Assembly (NCBI GenBank): GCA_964235705.1
Contig: CAXSDP010000114.1
Location: 1 to 9,604 of the forward strand
Direction: 5' to 3'
Source of the DNA: RH-AL1 sp964235705
Lineage (GTDB): Bacteria; Pseudomonadota; Alphaproteobacteria; Rhizobiales; Beijerinckiaceae
Length of the DNA: 9,604 nucleotides
Shown in pieces: positions 1 through 6,220 of this stretch. Position 1 is the stretch's first letter. The number at the start of each line of letters is the position of its first letter. The translations under genes were made by a program, and so were the position numbers. The notes under the pieces were generated by a model, which was given only the letters and a program-made list of their open reading frames with translations, made no database searches and was not told the origin of the DNA.

Positions 1-113
1 CGTGCCGGGCGTCGATCGCGCGGCGCGACGGCAGCCTCCAAAATGCCGTCGTCGGGCGTTAACGCGTCCCGTCTCGTCGCCATCGTCCGGCGGCGTCGTC
101 GAGGAATGGGACC

Positions 114-653
114 ATGCTCTTGCTGTCGCGCGCCGGGGGGTGGGCGTTGGGGTGGGCGCTGCCGCGCGCCGCCGGATGCGGCCTCGTCGCGTGTTCGCTC
201 GCCGCCGTGACGGCCCCCGCGCTCGCGCAGGACAACGGCTTGGCGCAGCAGTTCGAGGATTTCCGGTCGGCGGTTGGGCTCGGCAAGGAGCGCCCGTCCG
301 TCGATTTCAGCGAGCGCCCGCCGCTCGCCGTCCCCCCGACGTACACGCTGCCCCCGCCCGTCGCGGCCAGCCCGTCGCTGCCGGTCAAGGACCCCGACGT
401 GGAGGCCCGTCGCAAGGCCCTGGTCGACGCGAGGCGGCCGGTGCCGCCGACCGATCCCGGGGCGCACGCCGCCGGCCTCGGGGCGCGAACCTACCTGATC
501 GATCCGCCGGCCGGCTTCCGCGATCCCAAAGCGGTCTCGGACAGCATCGAGGTCGACACCTCCCCCACCACCGCCGCGTCGAAGCCCGCGCGCAAGCGCA
601 AGGCCCACAAGGCCAAGGCGGCCGTGGCCAAACCGGTCGCCGCCGCCCAGTAG
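114..653 (+). CDS. Small exported Pro-rich protein, DUF3035/BamF-like
   Basis: This encodes a 179-residue protein of unproven function. The ATG at 114 is preceded by GAGGA at 101-105 with 8-base spacing, which supports the start. The N-terminus has Arg residues followed by a hydrophobic stretch (about residues 20-35) and an ALA-QD site, giving a likely signal peptidase I cut after residue 38. A second reading exists: L24-V25-A26-C27 fits a lipobox, so a lipoprotein is possible. The mature part has a short conserved-looking block (about residues 54-81: GLGK, VDF, RPPLAVPP, LPPP). This recalls the DUF3035/BamF pattern of alphaproteobacterial outer-membrane assembly lipoproteins, which is recalled rather than searched. 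The C-terminus (about 157-179) is Lys/Ala-rich and probably disordered. It lies upstream of the M16 peptidase genes in the same direction. It could equally be an uncharacterised periplasmic protein; gene reality is well supported, function is not. Confidence 0.75.
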   Translation: MLLLSRAGGWALGWALPRAAGCGLVACSLAAVTAPALAQDNGLAQQFEDFRSAVGLGKERPSVDFSERPPLAVPPTYTLPPPVAASPSLPVKDPDVEARRKALVDARRPVPPTDPGAHAAGLGARTYLIDPPAGFRDPKAVSDSIEVDTSPTTAASKPARKRKAHKAKAAVAKPVAAAQ

Positions 654-736
654 CGCGCGGCGCCCCTGCGGCGACGTGAGGTGATCGGGCTGGGGGTGCC
701 CGGCAGCGCGAACGCAAGGCCGCGTCCTTTTGATGC

Positions 737-765
737 TGCATTCGGCGCATGGGTTAAGCTATACC
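737..765 (+). promoter_or_regulatory. Possible sigma-70-type promoter before the M16 pair
   Basis: In the 184-base gap before the first M16 gene there is a local AT-richer patch. It contains TGCATT (737-742) and TATACC (760-765) separated by 17 bases, which would start transcription about 65 bases before the chosen start codon. The -35 match is poor, so this is only a candidate. Confidence 0.25.
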
Positions 766-821
766 GATGGCTCGCGGCCGCCGCCCGGCAGGGTGCGCCG
801 CCACCGTTCCGCCCTTCCGCC

Positions 822-827
822 GAGAGG
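822..827 (+). promoter_or_regulatory. Ribosome binding site deciding the M16 start
   Basis: GAGAGG at 822-827 lies 10 bases before the ATG at 838. The upstream in-frame ATGs at 730 and 733 have no comparable site and would add a 36-residue Arg/Pro-rich extension unlike the family. The 838 start is therefore preferred. Confidence 0.55.
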
Positions 828-837
828 TTCAGATCCC

Positions 838-2250
838 ATGCAGACGAGTTCGGTCGCGCCGATGGCCTCCCAGCGGACGGGCTCGCCGAGCGCCATGGAG
901 GCGGCATCGCTCACGCCGGGCGGGCAGGGCGGCGCCCCCGCCACGCAGGCGGCGGTGACCACCGGTCGCCTCGACAACGGGCTCGACATCGTGGTGATCC
1001 CCGACCACCGCGCGCCGGTCGTCACCCACATGGTGTGGTACCGCAACGGCTCGGCCGACGATCCCGTCGGCAAGTCCGGCATCGCGCATTTCCTCGAACA
1101 CCTGATGTTCAAGGGCACCGCCGCCAACCCGGCCGGCAAGTTCTCCGAACTCGTGTCCGACTTGGGGGGCCAGGAGAACGCCTTCACCTCCAACGACTTC
1201 ACCGCCTATTACCAGCGCATCCCCAAGGAGCACCTGGCCGTCTGCATGGCCTACGAGGCCGACCGCATGAAGAACCTCGTGCTGACCGACGCCGTCGTCG
1301 CGCCCGAGCGCGACGTCGTGCTGGAGGAGCGCCGCATGCGCACCGACGCCGACCCGGCCGAGCTGCTGGACGAGGCGATGGGGGCGGCCATCTTCACCTC
1401 GCACCCCTACGGCAAGCCGGTGATCGGCTGGGAACACGAGATCGAGGGCCTCGATCGCGCCGACGCCTTCAACTACTACGAGCGCTTCTACACGCCGGAG
1501 AACGCGATCCTGATCGTCGCCGGCGACGTCGACCCGCAGGCGACGATCGACCTCGCCCGGCAGCATTACGGCCCGGTGCCGCCGTTCGGCGCCGCGCCGC
1601 ACCGTCGGCGCCCGCGCGAGCCCAAGCCCACCACCCGCCGCCAGGTGTCGCTCGCCGACCCCAAGGTGGAGCAGCCGCGCTACCAGCGCATGCACCTCGT
1701 GCCGTCCTACCGCACCGCCGCGCCGGGCGAGGCGGAGGCGCTCGAAGTCCTGTCGTTCCTGCTCGGCGGTGGCCAGACCAGCGTGCTGTTCAAGACGCTC
1801 GTCATGGGGGACAAGGTCGCGGTCGCCGCCGGCACGCATTACATGGGCACGGCGCTGGATGAGACGCGCTTCTTCATCTACGCGGTGCCGGTGCCGGGCG
1901 TCGGCCTCGACGCGCTCGAAGGAGCCATCGACGCGATCATCGGCAAGCTGGCCCGCGTCGGCTTCAACGACGCCGACGTGGAGCGGGCCAAGACCCGGCT
2001 GATCGCCGAGGCGATCTACGCCCGCGACAGCCAGACGACGCTCGCCAACTGGTACGGCGCCTCGCTCACCACCGGCATGAGCCTGGAGGACATCGCGCGC
2101 TGGCCCGACCGCATCGAGGCGGTCACGGCCGACGACGTGAGGGCGGCGCTGAAGCACCTCGACCGCAGGCTCGCCGTGTCCGGCTACTTGCTGCCGGCGC
2201 CGGAGGAGCCCGCCGACGAGCAACCGGCCGACGGGCTGGTGACCGCCTGA
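838..2250 (+). CDS. M16B zinc metallopeptidase, catalytic subunit (pitrilysin/MPP-beta-like)
   Basis: This is a 470-residue zinc protease of the M16 family (inverzincin fold). The zinc and catalytic motif HFLEH is at residues 84-88, in the context GIAHFLEHLMFKG. The third ligand is Glu164, 76 residues after His88, and the supporting Glu157 sits seven before it in ERDVVLEE; this is the spacing of mitochondrial processing peptidase beta. The N-terminal domain runs to about residue 250 and the non-catalytic C-terminal domain from about 265 to 450. In the C-domain, the stretch LFKTLVMGDKVAVAA (317-331) stands where partner subunits carry the Arg/Tyr pair, which is absent here. No signal peptide is visible, so the protein is probably cytoplasmic. 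It precedes a second M16 gene by 64 bases, and the two probably form a heterodimer that degrades or processes peptides held in a closed chamber. The substrate is unknown. Confidence 0.93.
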   Translation: MQTSSVAPMASQRTGSPSAMEAASLTPGGQGGAPATQAAVTTGRLDNGLDIVVIPDHRAPVVTHMVWYRNGSADDPVGKSGIAHFLEHLMFKGTAANPAGKFSELVSDLGGQENAFTSNDFTAYYQRIPKEHLAVCMAYEADRMKNLVLTDAVVAPERDVVLEERRMRTDADPAELLDEAMGAAIFTSHPYGKPVIGWEHEIEGLDRADAFNYYERFYTPENAILIVAGDVDPQATIDLARQHYGPVPPFGAAPHRRRPREPKPTTRRQVSLADPKVEQPRYQRMHLVPSYRTAAPGEAEALEVLSFLLGGGQTSVLFKTLVMGDKVAVAAGTHYMGTALDETRFFIYAVPVPGVGLDALEGAIDAIIGKLARVGFNDADVERAKTRLIAEAIYARDSQTTLANWYGASLTTGMSLEDIARWPDRIEAVTADDVRAALKHLDRRLAVSGYLLPAPEEPADEQPADGLVTA

Positions 2251-2263
2251 ACGCGGCCCAACA

Positions 2264-2288
2264 CCCGCCGGCGTCACGCCGCGGCGGG
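2264..2288 (+). other. GC-rich hairpin between the two M16 genes
   Basis: CCCGCCGGCG (2264-2273) can pair with the arm at 2277-2288 over 10 base pairs, with a two-base bulge at 2280-2281 and a TCA loop. No T-run follows, so it is not a classical terminator. It may adjust expression between the two M16 subunits, for example by mRNA processing. In such GC-rich DNA chance formation is possible. Confidence 0.35.
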
Positions 2289-2314
2289 CATCGCTCCATC
2301 ACAGGACACCGCCG

Positions 2315-3604
2315 ATGACAGGACATGCAGGGTTGGCCGAGGCGCCCCGCGACAGCTACGCCTCGCGCGTGCGGAAGGTGCGTTCGCCGTCCGGGATCGA
2401 GGCCTGGCTCGTCGAGGACTATTCCGTGCCGCTGCTGGCGGTGAACTTCGGCTTCAAGGGAGGGGCCGCGCAGGATCCCTTGAACAAGCCCGGCGTCGCG
2501 ACGCTGCTCGCCGGCCTGCTCGACGAGGGGGCGGGGCCGCTCGACAGCGCGGCCTTCCACCAGGCGCTCGAGGACGAGGCGATCGAGCTGTCGTTCTCGG
2601 CCGACCGCGACAACCTCCAGGGTCGCATGAAGACCCTGTCGCGCAACGTGACCCGGGCCTTCGACCTCCTCGCCCTCGCCGTGCTCGACGCCCGCGTCGA
2701 CGCGGAGGCCACCGAGCGCGTCCGCGCCCAGGTCTTCGCCTCGTTGAAGCGCGAAACCAACGATCCCGACCACGCGGCGGCGCGCTTGTTCCGCCTGCAC
2801 TCCTATCCCAACCACCCCTACGGCCAGCCGACCAAGGGCGACCTCGCCATCCTGCCGACGATCACGCGGGACGACATCGTCGCCATGCGCGGCCGCGTCA
2901 TGGCCCGCGACACGCTGAAGGTCGCCGTGGTGGGCGCCATCGACGCGGACACGCTCGGCCGCGAGCTCGACCGCGTGTTCGCCGGCCTGCCGGCCCACGC
3001 CGACCTCGCGCCCGTGGCGGACGTGGTGATCGGCGGCGTCGGCGAGCGCCACGTCACGACGATCGACCTGCCGCAGTCCACCATCCGCTTCGGGCGCGCC
3101 GGCCTCAGGCGCGACGATCCCGACTACACCGCCGCCAGCGTCGTCAACCATTGCCTGGGCGGCGGCGCCTTCACCGCGCGGCTCTACAAGGAGGTGCGCG
3201 AGAAGCGCGGGCTCTGCTACTCCGTGTACTCGCAGAACGCCGACCTCGACCATTCCGCGATGATGGTCGGCGCCACCTCGACGAAGAACGAGCGCGCAGG
3301 GGAGGCGATCGACGTCATCCGCGGCGAGATCGACGGGATCGCGCGTGACGGCGTCGCCGCGGCGGAGCTCGAGAAGGCCCAGAAATACCTGATCGGCTCC
3401 TACGCCCTGCGCTTCGACACCTCCCGCAAGATCGCCGGGCACCTGTGCTCGCTGCAGCTCGACGGCTACGACGTCGATCGGCTCGACCGCCGCAACGCCC
3501 TCATCGCCGCCGTCACGGTCGACGACGCCGCCCGCGCCGCCCGCCGGCTCTACGGCGATGGCGAGCTGTTGATCACGCTCGCCGGCCGCCCGGTCGGGAT
3601 GTAG
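2315..3604 (+). CDS. M16B peptidase-like protein, non-catalytic partner subunit
   Basis: This 429-residue M16-fold protein has lost the zinc site. Where the upstream protein has HFLEH, this one has TLLAG (residues 63-67, in GVATLLAGLLDEG). It retains the Arg/Tyr signature in its C-domain, REKRGLCYSVYS (295-306), with Arg298 and Tyr302 expected to contact substrate in the partner's active site. This division of features matches known bacterial M16B heterodimers such as the Sphingomonas SPH2681/SPH2682 pair. The start is supported by AGGAC at 2303-2307, seven bases upstream. No signal peptide is seen, so the complex is probably cytoplasmic. The gene is 64 bases downstream of the catalytic subunit and very likely cotranscribed. 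A stand-alone peptidase role is unlikely without the zinc ligands. Confidence 0.92.
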   Translation: MTGHAGLAEAPRDSYASRVRKVRSPSGIEAWLVEDYSVPLLAVNFGFKGGAAQDPLNKPGVATLLAGLLDEGAGPLDSAAFHQALEDEAIELSFSADRDNLQGRMKTLSRNVTRAFDLLALAVLDARVDAEATERVRAQVFASLKRETNDPDHAAARLFRLHSYPNHPYGQPTKGDLAILPTITRDDIVAMRGRVMARDTLKVAVVGAIDADTLGRELDRVFAGLPAHADLAPVADVVIGGVGERHVTTIDLPQSTIRFGRAGLRRDDPDYTAASVVNHCLGGGAFTARLYKEVREKRGLCYSVYSQNADLDHSAMMVGATSTKNERAGEAIDVIRGEIDGIARDGVAAAELEKAQKYLIGSYALRFDTSRKIAGHLCSLQLDGYDVDRLDRRNALIAAVTVDDAARAARRLYGDGELLITLAGRPVGM

Positions 3605-3711
3605 GACGGGCGCCAACCCCACGATCGTCTTCCTCGTCGCGGTGATCGGCGAAGCATCGGCCCGAAAAGGGCGTGGCGGCCCTCGGGCTGATGCCCCCGC
3701 GATCACTCGCC

Positions 3712-3744
3712 GCGTCGGACCATGTTCGCGATGCGGTCCGACGC
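3712..3744. repeat. Perfect 10-bp inverted repeat, 13-base spacer
   Basis: GCGTCGGACC (3712-3721) is exactly reverse-complementary to GGTCCGACGC (3735-3744). The symmetry extends three or four more pairs outward after a single mismatch. The spacer (3722-3734) contains the palindrome TCGCGA. It lies in the 224-base gap between the second M16 gene and the EthD-type gene. It could be a 3' hairpin of the M16 transcript, an operator for the next gene, or a copy of a dispersed REP-like repeat. No T-run follows. Confidence 0.6.
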
Positions 3745-3828
3745 TGCGGGACAAGGTGGGGTCGACTTGAGGGCGCCTCGAGCGGCCAGGGGACGATCCC
3801 ACCGCGACAACAACCGGAGAGCGCGCCG

Positions 3829-4173
3829 ATGATCAAGTTCACGATCCTCCTGACGCGGAAAGCCTCGCTCAGCCACGAAGAGTTCGTCGAGCATCATAGG
3901 GGCGTGCACGCCGACCTCTTCATGTCGGTGCCCGCCGTCAAGGAGACGGTGCGCCGCTACGTCCAGCAGCACGCCATTCCCGCCGAACTACCCGGTATGC
4001 CGCCCGTGAAGTACGACGGCGTCACCGAACTCTGGTTCGACGACGTCGCGGCGTTGGCGCGGTGCTTCTCGGATCCCGAGTACCTGAGGGTGGTGAGGCC
4101 CGACGAGGCGTCCTTCCTCGACCTGCACGCTTGCGACTTCATCGTGTCGAACGAACACGCGGTCCTCGGTTAA
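3829..4173 (+). CDS. EthD-domain protein (dimeric alpha/beta-barrel fold)
   Basis: This 114-residue soluble protein resembles the EthD family. It opens with a beta strand, IKFTILLTRK (2-11). A helix with EEFVEHHRGVHADL (17-30) follows, the family's usual place for an F/Y-x-x-H-W/H-x-x-H motif. RRYVQQHA (42-49) comes next, and DGVTELWFDD (63-72) forms the central strand. The C-terminal part pairs a helix with FLD (96-98) and a closing strand. The fold is the ferredoxin-like dimeric alpha/beta barrel used in ether-degradation accessory proteins, polyketide cyclases and small oxygenases. The reaction here cannot be stated. The start at 3829 is chosen for GGAGA at 3816-3820 with 8-base spacing and because the family begins at this strand; the in-frame extension back to 3673 runs through the inverted repeat and is rejected. 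Its neighbours (M16 pair, mutL) give no pathway hint. Confidence 0.82.
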   Translation: MIKFTILLTRKASLSHEEFVEHHRGVHADLFMSVPAVKETVRRYVQQHAIPAELPGMPPVKYDGVTELWFDDVAALARCFSDPEYLRVVRPDEASFLDLHACDFIVSNEHAVLG

Positions 4174-4204
4174 GGCCTGTCCGAGGCTCCAGCGCGAACG
4201 TGGC

Positions 4205-4233
4205 TTGGTCGGCACCCTCGCTCGGGTTAGGCT
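4205..4233 (+). promoter_or_regulatory. Possible mutL promoter, near-leaderless start
   Basis: TTGGTC (4205-4210) and TAGGCT (4228-4233) are separated by exactly 17 bases, as in sigma-70-type promoters. Transcription would begin near 4240, about two bases before the mutL ATG. That agrees with the absence of a good Shine-Dalgarno sequence there. This is inference from pattern only. Confidence 0.35.
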
Positions 4234-4241
4234 CCCCACCC

Positions 4242-6128
4242 ATGCCGATCCAGCGCCTCGACCCCGTCCTGATCGACCGCATCGCCGCCGGCGAGGTGGT
4301 GGAGCGGCCGGCCTCCGCCGTGAAGGAGCTGGTGGAGAACGCGCTCGACGCCGGGGCGAGGCGCATCGACGTGACGATCGAGGCCGGCGGCCGGCGGCTG
4401 ATCCGGGTCATCGACGACGGCGCCGGCATGGACGCCGCCGACTTGGCGCTCAGCGTCGAGCGCCACGCCACCTCCAAGCTGCCCGGCGGCGACCTGACCG
4501 CCATCCACACGCTCGGGTTCCGGGGCGAGGCGCTGCCGTCCATCGCCTCGGTCGCGACGCTGACGCTCGCCAGCCGGGCGAGGGGGGCGGCGCAGGGCCA
4601 CGCGCTCGCCGTCGACGCCGGCTTGAAGCGGCCGGTGCGCCCCGACGCCCAGCCGCTCGGCACGCGCGTCGAGGTGCGCGACCTGTTCGCCGCGACGCCG
4701 GCGCGGCTCAAGTTCCTCAAGACCGACCGCGCCGAGGCCCGCGCTGTGGCGCAGGTGGTGGCGAGCCTGGCGATGGCGAATCCGGGCGTGCGCTTCAGCC
4801 TCAGTGGCGCCGGCGACACGGCCGGCTTCGATCACCCGGCCCGCGCCCCCACGCCGGACGGACTGGCCGAGCGGCTCACCCAGGTGCTCGGCGGCGACTT
4901 CGCGCCGAACGCGTTGCCGATCGACGCCGCGCGCGAGGGGGTGGCGCTGCACGGCTTCGCCTCGCTGGCGACGTGGCACCGGGGCGACGCGAGCGCGCTG
5001 CACTTCTTCGTCAACGGCCGCGCGGTCAAGGACAAGCAGCTGCTCGGCGCGGTGCGCGCCGCCTACGCCGACCACCTGCCGGCCGGCCGCCACCCGACGC
5101 TCGCGCTCTACCTCGAATGCGAGCCGGCCGACGTCGACGTCAACGTCCACCCGGCCAAGGCGGAGGTGCGCTTCCGCGATCCGGGGCTGGTGCGCGGGCT
5201 CGTCGTCGGCGCCCTCAAGCAGGCGCTCGCCGGCGCCCTGCATAGGGCCTCGCCCACGGCCGGCGCGGCGATCGCCGCCTTCGCCGGGCGGCCGACGTCG
5301 GACATCCGGCCAACCGAACCGCGCCCATCCTGGACCCGCTCGGCCTCCTACCGCCCCCCGCCGCGCCCGCCGTCCTGGACGCCGACCGCCTCGCCGGTCG
5401 CGCCGGCCGGCTTCGGCGAGAACGGGCAGGCCGCCTTCCTCGACGACGCGTCACATGACGACGCGTCCGCCGGCGACCTCAGCTACGCCTTCCCGCCGGG
5501 CGCCGACGTGGCGGTGGACGCGGCCGTCCCGGTCGACGCGCTGGAGGCGCCGCTCGGCGCCGCGCGGGCGCAGGTCCACGACACCTACATCCTGGCGCAG
5601 ACCCGCGACGGCATCGTGATCGTCGACCAGCACGCCGCCCACGAGCGCCTCGTCTACGAGCGCTTGAAGGCGGACCGCGCCGCCCACGGCATCGAGCGGC
5701 AGGTGATGCTGCTGCCGGCGGTCGTCGACATGGAGCCGCGCGACGCCGAGCGGCTCGCCGACGCCGCGCCGCTGCTGGCGGGGCTCGGCCTCGTCGTGGA
5801 GCCGTTCGGGCCGGGCGCGGTGCTGGTGCGGGAAACCCCGGCCGCCCTCGGCGCCCTCGACGCCGCCCCGCTGCTGCGCGACCTCGCCGGCGCGCTGCGC
5901 GAGGACGAGGCCGGCACCCTGCCGCTGGAGCGGCGCCTCGACCATTACCTCGCGACCTTCGCCTGCCACCATTCGGTGCGGGCCGGCCGCCGCCTCGCCG
6001 CGCCCGAGATGAACGCGCTGCTGCGCGAGATGGAGCGCACGCCGGGCGCCGGCCAGTGCAACCACGGCCGCCCTACCTACGTGGAATTGAAGCTGAGCGA
6101 GATCGAGAGGTTGTTCGGGCGGCGGTGA
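4242..6128 (+). CDS. mutL: DNA mismatch repair protein MutL, endonuclease type
   Basis: This 628-residue protein couples mismatch recognition by MutS to strand removal. The GHKL ATPase domain carries the classical motifs ENALDAGA (32-39), DDGAGM (58-63) and GFRGEAL (92-98). A Pro/Ala-rich linker spans about 335-440. The C-terminal dimerisation domain holds the metal-dependent nicking motif DQHAAHERLVYE (462-473), which fits DQHA-X2-E-X4-E. It also has ACHHSVRA (574-581) and QCNHGRP (605-611), so the endonuclease looks intact, as expected for bacteria lacking MutH. QVMLLP (487-492) fits the sliding-clamp-binding pattern QxxLxP. The start MPIQRLDPVLIDRIAAGEVV is the family's canonical N-terminus; the open frame upstream of 4242 belongs to the EthD gene region. 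The Shine-Dalgarno is weak (AGG at 4229-4231). The gene ends 92 bases before a convergent foreign gene. Confidence 0.97.
   Translation: MPIQRLDPVLIDRIAAGEVVERPASAVKELVENALDAGARRIDVTIEAGGRRLIRVIDDGAGMDAADLALSVERHATSKLPGGDLTAIHTLGFRGEALPSIASVATLTLASRARGAAQGHALAVDAGLKRPVRPDAQPLGTRVEVRDLFAATPARLKFLKTDRAEARAVAQVVASLAMANPGVRFSLSGAGDTAGFDHPARAPTPDGLAERLTQVLGGDFAPNALPIDAAREGVALHGFASLATWHRGDASALHFFVNGRAVKDKQLLGAVRAAYADHLPAGRHPTLALYLECEPADVDVNVHPAKAEVRFRDPGLVRGLVVGALKQALAGALHRASPTAGAAIAAFAGRPTSDIRPTEPRPSWTRSASYRPPPRPPSWTPTASPVAPAGFGENGQAAFLDDASHDDASAGDLSYAFPPGADVAVDAAVPVDALEAPLGAARAQVHDTYILAQTRDGIVIVDQHAAHERLVYERLKADRAAHGIERQVMLLPAVVDMEPRDAERLADAAPLLAGLGLVVEPFGPGAVLVRETPAALGALDAAPLLRDLAGALREDEAGTLPLERRLDHYLATFACHHSVRAGRRLAAPEMNALLREMERTPGAGQCNHGRPTYVELKLSEIERLFGRR
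5442..5467 (+). repeat. Short tandem direct repeat in the MutL linker
   Basis: GACGACGCGTC occurs at 5442-5452 and again at 5457-5467, a 15-base period encoding DDASH-DDAS in the disordered linker. It is in-frame and probably reflects slippage tolerated in the linker. Confidence 0.6.
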
Positions 6129-6169
6129 GCTGACCTCGGATCCAGGCTCCCGCTCCGAACGCCATCGCC

Positions 6170-6189
6170 CCGGCATCCATCCTTGCCGG
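6170..6189 (+). terminator. Weak hairpin between convergent mutL and the foreign gene
   Basis: CCGGCA (6170-6175) pairs with TGCCGG (6184-6189) around an 8-base loop. It lies 42 bases after the mutL stop. A second, smaller candidate is TCGGA/TCCGA (6136-6140 with 6154-6158). Neither is followed by a T-run, so intrinsic termination is doubtful. Its right arm overlaps the flanking inverted repeat. Confidence 0.3.
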
Positions 6190-6211
6190 CTGGTGGTGAG
6201 TCAGTTTGAAT
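6185..6211 (+). repeat. Left copy of the inverted repeat bracketing the foreign block
   Basis: The 27 bases from GCCGGC to TTTGAAT match the reverse complement of 9473-9499 at 22 of 27 positions without gaps. The shared core reads TCA, one variable base, then TTTGAAT. This sits exactly where base composition switches from GC-rich to AT-rich. The repeat resembles the multiple terminal repeats of IS21-type elements as I remember them, not verified by search. Confidence 0.5.
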
Positions 6212-6220
6212 CTTCTCTGG

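Noticed and set aside
1..62. Open frame ending at TAA 60-62 as the C-terminus of an upstream gene such as lspA
   Set aside because: Only about 19 codons are visible (CRASIARRDGSLQNAVVGR) and they do not resemble the end of LspA.
730..837. Upstream extension of the first M16 protein to the ATG at 730
   Set aside because: It adds an Arg/Pro-rich segment that is neither a signal peptide nor family-like and has no ribosome site. The ATG at 838 has GAGAGG upstream.
829..2277. Long open frame on the - strand opposite the first M16 gene
   Set aside because: It is a codon-bias shadow in GC-rich DNA. Its translation is Arg/Gly/Val-rich with no family motif, whereas the + strand has a complete zinc peptidase.
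2123..3802. 559-codon open frame on the - strand
   Set aside because: It overlaps both M16 genes completely, is low in complexity and has no recognisable domain; it is a shadow of the + strand gene.
4205..5245. Open frames of about 340 codons on both strands within mutL
   Set aside because: They consist almost entirely of Arg/Ala/Gly runs. The MutL frame carries every expected motif.
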